Shown here one piece after another: positions 16,748-24,334 of a DNA stretch of 64,000 bases. Within the stretch, counting starts at the first letter, position 1, and each line of letters opens with the position of its first letter. The notes below the pieces were generated by a model, which saw nothing but the letters and a program-made list of their open reading frames with translations, had not been told where the DNA came from and did no database searches. Source of the DNA: Sphingobium cloacae (GTDB lineage: Bacteria > Pseudomonadota > Alphaproteobacteria > Sphingomonadales > Sphingomonadaceae); assembly GCF_002355855.1 (NCBI RefSeq), contig NZ_AP017657.1, positions 1-64,000 of the forward strand. The letters are read 5' to 3'. Both the position numbers and the translations under genes were made by a program.

Positions 16748-17703
16748 GCAAGCGGCGCGATCCGAACCCCGAGTTCGATTTCTTCATTCCGTTGATGAAC
16801 GACCTTCCGCTGAAAGATCAGCGGGAGATGATGGAGCGCCCGTTTTTCTCGCTCCAGAAGCGCAAGCGCCTCAAGCCGATCGAATATCGCAGCCCGGACG
16901 GCGAGGCGTGGGTGAAGGTCGAGGCGATGCCGGCCTATGGCATGGCGACGATATGGGACGCCGATATTCTGATATGGGCCGCGTCCGTCCTCAACCGGAT
17001 GAAGGAGCAGGGCGTCAACGACCTGCCCCGCACGCTCACCACGACCACCTACGACCTGTTGCGCGGCATCCGGCGCGGCACCGGGGGGCGGGCCTATCAG
17101 GAGCTGCAAGCCGCCATGTCGCGCTTAGAGACGACTTCCATTCGCACGTCGCTGCGCGCGCCCAAGCGCCGCACGGAGGCGCAATTCGGGTGGCTGGACG
17201 GATGGTCGCTTGAGGTGGACCCGGACACCGATCAGCCGCGCGGCATGACCATCACCCTGTCGAATTGGGTCTATGAGGGCATCGTCAGCGAGCGGTCGTT
17301 GCTCACCATGCACCAGGATTATTTCCTGCTGACTGGCGGGCTTGAACGCGCGCTCTACCGGATCGCGCGCAAGCACGCGGGCCAACAGCGGGGAGGGTGG
17401 ACCTGTCGCGTCGAAATGCTGCGCGAGAAGGCCGGCAGCGACGCCCAGCCCAAGGAGTTCAACCGCATGTTGCGGAAGATCATCGAGGCCGATCAGCTCC
17501 CCGAATATACGCTGGCAATGACGCAGACCGTCGATGGCGCGCCGGCGGTGCTGTTCCAGTTGCGCGGCGCGGCCGAGGCCGCCGAGCTGCACGCCAGGCT
17601 AGAGGCCGACCGCGAACGCCGGGAGCGCATGGACGCCGATCGCCGGCGAACGCAGGAGGTGGACGACCTGATGGATCGCCTCGCACGCGGCGGGACGCGC
17701 TGA
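16744..17703 (+). CDS. repA: RPA-type plasmid replication initiator, replicon 2
   Basis: Second replication initiator in the window, 319 aa, starting with GTG that overlaps the stop of the RHH gene. It shares the RPA signature with the first initiator (LPLKDQREMMERPFFSLQKR, then KRLKPIEY; YGMATIWDADILIWAASVLN; LTGGLERALYRIARKHAG) but lacks the long Pro-rich C-terminal tail. Instead it ends in a charged coiled-coil-like helix (AELHARLEADRERRERMDAD). The iterons that follow are unrelated in sequence to those of replicon 1, so the two initiators probably recognise different origins. Confidence 0.92.
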   Translation: MSKRRDPNPEFDFFIPLMNDLPLKDQREMMERPFFSLQKRKRLKPIEYRSPDGEAWVKVEAMPAYGMATIWDADILIWAASVLNRMKEQGVNDLPRTLTTTTYDLLRGIRRGTGGRAYQELQAAMSRLETTSIRTSLRAPKRRTEAQFGWLDGWSLEVDPDTDQPRGMTITLSNWVYEGIVSERSLLTMHQDYFLLTGGLERALYRIARKHAGQQRGGWTCRVEMLREKAGSDAQPKEFNRMLRKIIEADQLPEYTLAMTQTVDGAPAVLFQLRGAAEAAELHARLEADRERRERMDADRRRTQEVDDLMDRLARGGTR

Positions 17704-17708
17704 ACTAT

Positions 17709-17921
17709 CGTGGTATCACCCACCGGCTTGACTCCGGCGCTTCGCCAGCGTCGCCGTATCCGCGACTCGGAACGCCGGATTACGCGGCTTTTGGGCTTCG
17801 GGCTGTGGATAAGTCGCGCCGGATCAGCTCCCGGCATCGTGGTTTCGCCCACCTTGGCGTCGTGGTTTCACACACCCGGCCTTCGTGGTTTCACACACCG
17901 AATCACGTGGGATCACCCACC
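17709..17921. repeat. Replicon 2 origin iterons
   Basis: Five direct copies of a 16-bp iteron with consensus CGTGGTTTCACACACC start at 17709, 17838, 17861, 17884 and 17906. Two copies are identical and the others differ at two to three positions. The last four are spaced 22-23 bp apart, on one face of the helix. The array begins six bases after repA, the normal position for an iteron origin of this initiator type. Confidence 0.8.
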
Positions 17922-18220
17922 GGGCCGATTCCCAAACCTTTGCAGAAAAACGGAAAAAACCGCTTTCAGACCGGCTTAACTTACTTAACGATTCCTCTTT
18001 TAACAGAATCCCTAACGGAGAAGCGCCGCCTCTTGGGGCTTCGCCCCGCCGGCTCGCGGCCTTCGGCCGCCCCGGATCGCTTGAGCGATCCTCCCACCCG
18101 GCATCCCCATAATGAGCCGGCTTCGCCGGCACGTATTTTGTTGGTGTGTGGGATTGCAGAACCACCACACCCAACCATCCAGCGCCGCACCCAGCGGCAC
18201 CGTCGCAAATTGGCTTTCCA
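17922..18220. other. Hairpin-rich non-coding end of replicon 2
   Basis: No gene is seen here. An AT-rich stretch (around 17975-18015) next to the iterons could be the origin's unwinding element. It is followed by four tight hairpins: GGGGCTTCGCCCC at 18035, GCGGCCTTCGGCCGC at 18056, an 18-bp inverted repeat at 18074-18091 and GCCGGCTTCGCCGGC at 18116. Several have TTCG-type loops. They could terminate transcription leaving repA or form origin structure. Confidence 0.55.
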
Positions 18221-18258
18221 GGGGTGACTACACGAAAGTGACGTATCTGCACGCTAAG
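18221..18258 (+). repeat. 38-bp Tn3-type terminal inverted repeat (interior to the right)
   Basis: Starts GGGGTGACTACACGAAAGTG and ends ACGCTAAG, exactly 38 bp, the classic Tn3-family end. It lies 19 bp beyond the stop codon of the old tnpA fragment at 18278, the expected position for that transposon's end. The mate-like copy at 13954-13991 points the other way, so replicon 2 lies between two outward-facing ends. Confidence 0.88.
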
Positions 18259-18277
18259 GGCGAACGGATGACGAACA

Positions 18278-18562
18278 TTACGCGGCAAGCAGCGAATTGA
18301 CGGCGCGAAGCGGTCGCAGGGCATCCGGATCGGGGCGATCATCGACATTCCAGCTATAGTCGCCAGTCAGTGAGATATGCTCCCACCCCAATGGGGCGAT
18401 GTGGCGCGCAATCTCGTCGGGTGTGCTGATGTCCGCCAGCGCCATTTCGAGATAGCGGGTGTTCCACAGGATGATGGCGGCAACGAGCAGGTTGAGGCCG
18501 GATGCACGATAGGTCTGGTTCTCGAACCGCCGATCGCGCAGCTCGCCGAGCTGGTTGAAGAA
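18278..18562 (-). pseudogene. tnpA: Old Tn3-family transposase, C-terminal piece
   Basis: The last ~94 residues of a Tn3-family transposase, beginning [12 protein letters not shown] and ending with the family's closing blocks [20 protein letters not shown] and [14 protein letters not shown]. It is separated from the preceding part (22667-23436) by a complete nested transposon (18563-22666). Removing that element and one copy of the AAGAA duplication restores a continuous frame reading [17 protein letters not shown]. Confidence 0.9.
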
Positions 18563-18625
18563 GGCCCAGTCGGCCCGAAGCTGCGATTTTGGCCATGTTG
18601 AAGAACAAAGATTGAACATGGCGAT

Positions 18626-19492
18626 CTACCAGGCTCGCTCTTGTCCTCCAATCTCGTAAACATCGGTCTCGATCGAGCACCTGTAGCTCTCTGCGATGTT
18701 GAACATCTCTGTCTGGAGAGATGCGATCTCATCATCGAGGCTGACGCCATCGGCACCCTGATCATAGGCGACGGTCAGCGTGTAATCGCAGTTCCCGGTC
18801 TTTTGCATCTGGTAATCCCGCTCCAGCATCGCCTCAATGCGCTCGCGAGCGGGCTTTCTGCCACGACCATGCTTGTTGAAGTTCTCGATGGTCAGATGCA
18901 GGGCGATGGTGACAGAAGGCGGCTTTTCCGGCAGCCCGATCCTTGAAGGAATGACGTCAAGCGCCCGATAGACGGTCATTCTTGAGATCTTGAGGTCGCG
19001 CGCGACGCTGGCCTTGCTCGCGCCGGCGGTGATCCGGCGTCGGATTTCATCGTCATCGATGTTTTTCTTCCGGCCTTTGTAGACGCCTTCGGCGCGCGCC
19101 GCCTCGATCCCGGCGCGCTGCCGGTCCTTGATGAACGTCAGTTCCATGTCCGCGACCATGCCCAGAATGGTGATCACCATCCGCCCCATGCTTCCGGCCG
19201 TCGTCACCTCCGGCTCAAGCACCCGCAATGAGGCTCCCTTCTGGTCGAGTTCATGAACCAGATTGAGAACATCGCGTGTGGAGCGACCGAGCCGATCGAG
19301 ACGCAGGACGACGAGTTCGTCATCGGCGCGCAGGAACTGCATGATCGTCTCAAGCTCCGTGCGTCCAGTGCGCGATGCGCCCGAGCCTGTTTCGGAGCGG
19401 AGGATTTCACAGCCCGCTGCCTTCAACCGGGCAACCTGGATGTCGAGATCCTGGTCGATGGTGCTGACGCGGGCGTAGCCGACGCGGGTCAT
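18626..19492 (-). CDS. tnpR: Serine resolvase with long C-terminal extension
   Basis: Predicted resolvase for cointegrates of the nested transposon. From the ATG at 19492 (MTRVGYARVSTIDQDLDIQV, with the catalytic Ser in ARVS) it has 288 aa, versus about 185 for ordinary Tn3 resolvases. The catalytic core is followed by the HTH segment RRRITAGASKASVARDLKIS with MTVYRAL. After that an extra domain of about 100 residues follows with no match I recognise (ALHLTIENFNKHGRGRKPAR, later SYRCSIETDVYEIGG). A longer frame to 19654 would run through the res region and is rejected. Confidence 0.88.
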   Translation of the reverse strand: MTRVGYARVSTIDQDLDIQVARLKAAGCEILRSETGSGASRTGRTELETIMQFLRADDELVVLRLDRLGRSTRDVLNLVHELDQKGASLRVLEPEVTTAGSMGRMVITILGMVADMELTFIKDRQRAGIEAARAEGVYKGRKKNIDDDEIRRRITAGASKASVARDLKISRMTVYRALDVIPSRIGLPEKPPSVTIALHLTIENFNKHGRGRKPARERIEAMLERDYQMQKTGNCDYTLTVAYDQGADGVSLDDEIASLQTEMFNIAESYRCSIETDVYEIGGQERAW

Positions 19493-19634
19493 GGGCAAAT
19501 CCGTCACATTAGGGTGGCTTTGCCCTCGTACAGTAACATTGGTGACGGAACCACCCTTTTGTGACATGTCGTATATGTCACTTCCGATCGTCACGTTCGG
19601 GTGCACCCAAATGGTGCGAGCGGAAAGGCCCCGG
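19493..19634. promoter_or_regulatory. Putative res site and tnp promoters
   Basis: The gap between tnpR and tnpA contains ordered dyads expected for resolvase subsites: GTGACAT/ATGTCAC (19561-19567 and 19575-19581), CCGTCAC/GTGACGG (19501 and 19542) and AGGGTGG/CCACCCT (19511 and 19551). This is the normal position of res in Tn3-family elements. Confidence 0.6.
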
Positions 19635-22544
19635 TCAGGCAGCAAGCCGCCCAAAATCGATCCGGCTATTCAGATCGAGGTCGAAGCGGCCATAAGGATT
19701 GACGTGGCTGTAAATCAGCGGTGTGAGGCCGCGATAATCATCCGGCGTCATCCGGCCCGTCCATTTCGGTTCCACCAGCACGCTCTGAAGCATTCGGGTG
19801 TTCACATAGACAAGCGACGCTTGCAGCAAATGTAGCGCCAGGACCGAGAGCTGCTGCTCATCGATGCGGTTAGTGGCGATCTCGCCGCCCTTGCCGAAGA
19901 AAACGAACCCATTGGCACTGTTCCAGTTTTCAACGACATTCAGGCCTTCATGAATTTCGCGGCGGAAGGACTCCTCGCGCAGATACCGGCACAGGAAGAT
20001 CGTCTTGACCGCGCGGCCCAGCTCACTCAACGCCTTGTAGGTCGGGTGCATCACCTCGGAGCGGCTAAACCGGCGCAGGATCGCCTCCGGGTCGGCGGTT
20101 TTTGTCTGCATCGCGGCTGCATATTTGACCATCTCGTCATATTGCTGCTCGATCTCATCCCAGTTGATCGGACTGGAGAGGATCGGCTGCAAGTGGGGAA
20201 GCCGCGTTCGCATGCCGACATCGGGAAGAGCCAGCTTCTGGCGAGCGATCGCTTTCAGGCGGGGTGCAAGCTCAAATCCGAGAAGCCGGCAAAATGCAAA
20301 GCCAACCGCGCTTTGGCCATGACTATCAACATATTGTCGCTGGATTTCCATGTCGGTGCAATGGCGCAGCACGCCCTCGATCATGGAGGCGACCTCGGAG
20401 GAAGAGCAGCGCTTGAGCTGGGAATAGACGCATGTCGCGCGTCGTTCGACATGCCAGTAGATCATGACGCCCCGTCCACCATAACGCGCATGCCATTCCG
20501 TCATCAGGTTGCGATCCCAGGCTCCGAACTTTGTGGAATCTGACGCACAGGCCGTGCCGGCGTCCCCCCAGACTGCAGCATTGCGGATTGCCAGGGTCGC
20601 ATTCGCAACCCTGGCACACGCCTCCTTGAGCGCCGCGGCATGAACGAAGCGGCGATGGACATGCAGCAGCTCTTCATAGCTGACATCGGGGGTGGCGCCG
20701 GCGATCCGCTTGAGCCCGGCATTCGTTCCCAGGCCGTAGAGGCATAGCAGGAGACGTTGATCCAGCGCGGTTTTCGGCAGTGCAACACGCGAGGCCGATG
20801 TTTCGAACGCTTCGAGAAGTCCCGTATCAAGGGCAGCCTCCTTCAGTACGTCGAGCAGCCCGGTCATCGGCCAGCGTTGGCCGATCTCGGTCTTGATCGA
20901 GGCGAGACCCCTGGGTTCGGGCAAGGGTTTGAACGGGGTGAGAGATATACGGTTCTCGCCGCGCCACAGCAGCCGAACCTTGTCGTTCCGGGGAATATTG
21001 GCATTGAGGAGCAACAGTTCCTGAGCAAGCTCTTCCCGGATGGCGCTTGAAAATGCACGCGCATCCGCCGTCAGGTTCAATCCTGTGTAATATGCTTCTC
21101 GCCGCGCATCGAAGTCCTTGGGAAGATCGTCATCGGGATTGCGGTATCGGTCCGCCCCGACAACCCAGATTTCCTTAGAACGGATGCGATCGCGCAGTTG
21201 CGCGAGGACACAAAGCTCATAACTGATCCGGTTTACGCGCCCCTCTTCATCAATGACGGAACTGCGCCATCTCGCCGGAATGACCTCGTCGACCGGCACT
21301 GCGTGCGGCGGCACGTAGCGGCATCCATCATCCACTTTGCTTCTGATCCAGTCCAGGGCCGCCAGCACCGGACGCCACACGGCGTTGTTCGACCGGAACT
21401 CCAGTGCCGAAAGCAGGCTTGGCAGCATACGGCGATAATGATTGGCCCATGACCTCCGCATCACCTTGTAGATCCGCCGATCCAAGGCGCCCTTTGCCTG
21501 GCTTTCCTTGATGATCGCCGCCAGTTTGTCCTTGCCGGCGATTGGGAAAATGACATCGCAGATGCGCCCGGATGGATCGTCGATCGAAGCGCTGGCAATC
21601 TCGACCAGGAGTCGCTCCTTGCCATAGACCCGCTCGATGTCTTTCGCGATATCGCCCACCACCTTGCGTTTCGAGCGCGATCCGATCTTATGGACCGTCT
21701 CGATCAGCAGGTCGACCATCGCATCCGTAAGCTGAGCTTCCCGCGCCATCAGATAAACGGCATAGAGCCCGAGCTGGCGCGCCGGTACATGCCGGCGCAT
21801 CTCCGAGGCTTTCTCGCCGGCAACCCGGCGAACGATCTGATCGACCCATGCCTTGCCCGTGACCGATAGGAAATCTCGGGGAAGAGCAAGCCGTTGGATA
21901 AAGGCGAGTTTGGCGGTCACGCCAAGAATGTTTTCGAGCGTCGCCTGACCTGCATCCCCCTTCATCGTGTTGAAGCCGGTCGGGCCATCGGGATCGGCGA
22001 GCGAGGCTTCCAGCAAGGCGACCGCATCCGGCGCAAGCCGATCGCGGACTCGGGCCAACAGGGCCTCCAGATAGAGGTGTCGTTGCGAACGGACGAGGCG
22101 TTCCAGCTCCTTGCGCGACGGCCCATAGATACGGCGGTCGCGGCACCACAGGAAAACATGCTCGAGCATGGCATTGATCGGCTGCCCGCCCGCACAAAGA
22201 TCGTCGGAAATCCACCTCGACAACGCCCTGCGATCCGTCTGCGTCATACGGCGGAACCCGAGATGCCGCAAAATCTCCGCGCAATGCCGGCGGGCGGTGC
22301 GCCCGGAAAAATCATAGTGGTTCACGGATTTGGCATCGAGACCAAGTTGCTCCGCCAGATACAAGACACCGTCGGAGGGTATCGACGCATGATCCGGCAC
22401 AAAGAAGCCATGCCCGGCGAAAAATCTAAGCTGAACCGCCAATCCCAGTCGTGCCGTCTCCGCTTTGCCGGTCACGAACGCGATGTCCGAAAAACTCAGG
22501 CTCCAGGAGCCGATCAGATCCCCACTCGAAACGCCAAGGCTCAT
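19635..22544 (-). CDS. tnpA: Tn3-family transposase, intact
   Basis: Full-length DDE transposase of 969 aa, normal for the Tn3 family. The N-terminal DUF4158-like region runs from [20 protein letters not shown] to about residue 170. The catalytic part carries [15 protein letters not shown] (first Asp), [16 protein letters not shown] (second Asp) and [20 protein letters not shown] (Glu). The C-terminus ends with [19 protein letters not shown] in place of the LTGDY-type ending of the interrupted transposase, so the two transposases belong to different branches. It reads convergently with nothing and shares the res gap with tnpR. Confidence 0.93.
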   Translation of the reverse strand: MSLGVSSGDLIGSWSLSFSDIAFVTGKAETARLGLAVQLRFFAGHGFFVPDHASIPSDGVLYLAEQLGLDAKSVNHYDFSGRTARRHCAEILRHLGFRRMTQTDRRALSRWISDDLCAGGQPINAMLEHVFLWCRDRRIYGPSRKELERLVRSQRHLYLEALLARVRDRLAPDAVALLEASLADPDGPTGFNTMKGDAGQATLENILGVTAKLAFIQRLALPRDFLSVTGKAWVDQIVRRVAGEKASEMRRHVPARQLGLYAVYLMAREAQLTDAMVDLLIETVHKIGSRSKRKVVGDIAKDIERVYGKERLLVEIASASIDDPSGRICDVIFPIAGKDKLAAIIKESQAKGALDRRIYKVMRRSWANHYRRMLPSLLSALEFRSNNAVWRPVLAALDWIRSKVDDGCRYVPPHAVPVDEVIPARWRSSVIDEEGRVNRISYELCVLAQLRDRIRSKEIWVVGADRYRNPDDDLPKDFDARREAYYTGLNLTADARAFSSAIREELAQELLLLNANIPRNDKVRLLWRGENRISLTPFKPLPEPRGLASIKTEIGQRWPMTGLLDVLKEAALDTGLLEAFETSASRVALPKTALDQRLLLCLYGLGTNAGLKRIAGATPDVSYEELLHVHRRFVHAAALKEACARVANATLAIRNAAVWGDAGTACASDSTKFGAWDRNLMTEWHARYGGRGVMIYWHVERRATCVYSQLKRCSSSEVASMIEGVLRHCTDMEIQRQYVDSHGQSAVGFAFCRLLGFELAPRLKAIARQKLALPDVGMRTRLPHLQPILSSPINWDEIEQQYDEMVKYAAAMQTKTADPEAILRRFSRSEVMHPTYKALSELGRAVKTIFLCRYLREESFRREIHEGLNVVENWNSANGFVFFGKGGEIATNRIDEQQLSVLALHLLQASLVYVNTRMLQSVLVEPKWTGRMTPDDYRGLTPLIYSHVNPYGRFDLDLNSRIDFGRLAA

Positions 22545-22666
22545 AACGCCGCTCCCTTATCGGAGCGGAACGTCGTTCCTCGCATGGGCGATCGTCAACA
22601 ACAACCAGCCCGTTCCCGACGTGTTCTCCAAGATGACCAAAATCGCAGCTTCGGGCCGACTGGGCC

Positions 22667-23436
22667 AAGAAGAGCGCGCGGGCGAGCGCGTTGCGGGCCT
22701 CACCCTTGTTGAGTCCAGCCTGGGTGCGCCGTCGCAGGTCAATGTCGCGCAGCCAGTCGAGCATGAAGATCGAGCGTTCGAGGCGACCAAGCTCGCGCAG
22801 CGCGAGGGCGAGTCCGTTCTGCCGCGGATAGGCGGACAGCCGGCGCAGCATGGCCGACGCCGTGACGGTGCCGGTGCGGATCGACGTGGCGAACCGCAAC
22901 AGTTCGTCCCAATGGTCACCGACATGGGCCATAGCGATCGGATCGCCCGTCATCCCGGCCAGCAGCGATCCGGCTTCCTGACCCGACAGCAGGTGCAGGC
23001 GCCGGTCCTTGATGTCGCGCAGACGCGGCGCGAAACGGTAGCCGAAGAAGGGCATGAGCCCAAATACATGGTCTGATGCCCCGCCCGTATCGGTATAGTG
23101 CTCCTCGATCGTGAGGCCGCTCTGGTGATAGAGCAAGCCATCCAGAACATAGGGCGCTTCGCCAGCAGTTGCCGCGATCACCCGGCTTGCGAAGGGATCA
23201 TATCGATCCGAGACATGCGTGTAAAAGGCGACACCCGGTTCGTTGCCGCTGCGCGCGTTGATGTCACCGATTGCGGCCCCGCGACCGCCAGCATGAAACT
23301 GTTGCCCGTCGCTCGACGAGGTAGTGCCGTCTCCCCACAGTGCGGCGAGCGGCATGGTGCGATGGGCGTCGATCAGCCGGGCTAACGCCGCGCCATAGGC
23401 GGCTTCGCTGATATGCCAGTCGTGAAGATGGGCGAG
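22667..23436 (-). pseudogene. tnpA: Old Tn3-family transposase, central piece
   Basis: Central catalytic segment of the interrupted transposase, reading LAHLHDWHISEAAYGAALAR through ALWGDGTTSSSDGQQF (first catalytic Asp), EAPYVLDGL (second Asp) and LNKGEARNALARAL (Glu), where the nested transposon begins. The N-terminal ~640 residues are absent: at about 23436 the frame meets a TAA belonging to the plasmid gene on its left flank (minus-strand sense). The junction is not a transposon end, so a deletion removed the front of this element. Confidence 0.88.
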
Positions 23437-23601
23437 TTACAGCGCGTCGTCGGCGGGCGTGAGCGCCATGCCCTCGATCGCGAGATTGGCGCGGGCGTCG
23501 GCATCATCCTCGCGCCACATCGCCGCGTCGGCCGAGCTGCCCCGCTCATAGTCGAGCACGCGGACCTCTACCCGTATCGCCTCGATGTCCAGCGCGCTCA
23601 T
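23437..23601 (-). CDS. VbhA-like antitoxin, probably truncated
   Basis: A 54-aa frame starting MSALDIEAIRVEVRVLDYER with ATG overlapping the traD stop. The segment ARANLAIEGMALTPADD resembles the VbhA/Fic-antitoxin inhibition helix (a degenerate (S/T)xxxE(G/N) motif, here NLAIEG). Such proteins are usually longer and are followed by more residues; here a stop comes exactly where the old transposase sequence begins. I infer a plasmid gene cut by the same deletion that beheaded the transposase. No Fic toxin gene is present in the window. Confidence 0.6.
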   Translation of the reverse strand: MSALDIEAIRVEVRVLDYERGSSADAAMWREDDADARANLAIEGMALTPADDAL

Positions 23602-23816
23602 TGTGCTTCGCTCCCTTCCGCTTCCGCGTCGAAGGCTCGCTTGCCGCGCCGCTTCCAGAGCGCGAGCGCGTTGCCGTCGTCGCGCGCCTTCGCCGCCAGT
23701 TCGAGCATCGCGCCGTAGAGCGTTGCGCGATCGTCGTTGGCGAGATCGACCAGGCCGGCTTTCTGGACGAGGCCGCCCAGCTCGATCAGGTGGCGGGTGC
23801 GTTCGCGGCGTTGCAC
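23598..23816 (-). CDS. traD: Ti-type conjugal transfer protein TraD
   Basis: Predicted small relaxosome accessory protein. The GTG at 23816 is preceded by AGAGGA six bases upstream and gives 72 aa, matching the ~71 aa of Ti-plasmid TraD; the longer frame to 24074 overlaps traC and is rejected. The family pattern RERTRHLIELGGLVQKAGLV, then LYGAMLELA and KRRGKRAFDAE is clear. It follows traC on the minus strand, divergent from traA, the normal Ti arrangement around oriT. Confidence 0.82.
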   Translation of the reverse strand: MQRRERTRHLIELGGLVQKAGLVDLANDDRATLYGAMLELAAKARDDGNALALWKRRGKRAFDAEAEGSEAQ

Positions 23817-23886
23817 GACCCATCCTCTCGTATCGGTTCGGCGCTGCGCGGCCTCAGCCCTGCGCACCGCCTGCGCCAGCTTCGCC

Positions 23887-24159
23887 TCACTCCCCGCCGT
23901 TGCCCGCAGCGCCTTTGCCAGCCTTGCGCCCGCGCCGCTGAAAGAAGGCGGAGCCTTTCGCGCGCCACGCCTCCCTCGCACCGGCATCCTTCGATGAAAC
24001 GGCGTCGAGCAGCGCGCCCGCCAGCGTCTCGATGTCGAGAGCATCGGCCCCGGTTGCTGCCACCAGCTCGCCAAGCTGCTGCACCTTCTTGGCCTTCAGT
24101 GCCCTGGCCTTGTCACCCAGCGCTTTCAGCTCCGCGTCGTAGTCGCGCGCCTTGCGCAT
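23887..24159 (-). CDS. traC: Ti-type conjugal transfer protein TraC
   Basis: Predicted relaxosome accessory protein of 90 aa. The ATG at 24159 (MRKARDYDAELKALGDKARA) is preferred over the longer frame because homologous sequence starts there. It is a charged helical N-terminus followed by KVQQLGELVAATGADALDIE, then LAGALLDAV and AWRAKGSAFFQRRG, a pattern typical of TraC-type proteins. It is the first gene of the minus-strand traC-traD unit and is divergent from the relaxase across the presumed oriT. Confidence 0.75.
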   Translation of the reverse strand: MRKARDYDAELKALGDKARALKAKKVQQLGELVAATGADALDIETLAGALLDAVSSKDAGAREAWRAKGSAFFQRRGRKAGKGAAGNGGE

Positions 24160-24334
24160 ATTCTTCTCCCTCGCGGCCGTCGAACAGAAGCCGCAGCGTA
24201 GCATTATCACGCGCGCGAGGAACCGTCCGATATGAGATATGCGGCAAAGTCAATCATGCGAACGACAGAGAGTGTGAGTGCGCGCTTATACGTCGTTGCC
24301 GACGTGCGCTCAGAAAGGCAGTATAGCGACCGTC
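24160..24334. other. oriT: Presumed origin of transfer (oriT)
   Basis: The 175-bp gap between divergent traC and traA holds GTGCGCGCTTATACGTCG (about 24278-24295), close to the nic-region core of Ti/RSF1010-type oriTs (a GTGCGC then TTA pattern), followed by the short inverted repeat CGTCGTTGCCGACG. Position between traC and traA is the same as in Ti plasmids. The exact nick base is not assigned. Confidence 0.65.

Larger units (their letters stand above)
18563..22666 (-). mobile_element. Complete nested Tn3-family transposon (4,104 bp)
   Basis: Bounded by near-identical 38-bp ends at 18563-18600 and 22629-22666 (36 of 38 match; both start GGCCCAGTCGGCCCGAAGCT). It is flanked by a perfect 5-bp target duplication AAGAA (18558-18562 and 22667-22671). 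It contains only a resolvase gene, a putative res site and a full-length transposase gene. It inserted into the coding sequence of another Tn3-family transposase. The complete ends, duplication and intact genes suggest a recent and still mobile element. Confidence 0.92.

Noticed and set aside
13992..18220. 5-bp duplication between the two outward Tn3 ends
   Set aside because: TGCAA and TTCCA differ; a simple single insertion cannot be shown.
18563..22666. The nested transposon as part of a larger composite with IS6100
   Set aside because: It has its own ends and duplication and is independent of the IS copies.
23437..24074. Long minus-strand frames starting at 23823 and 24074 as traD or antitoxin starts
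   Set aside because: The GTG at 23816 and ATG at 23601 give the expected lengths and have ribosome-binding or overlap signals; the longer starts overlap traC.
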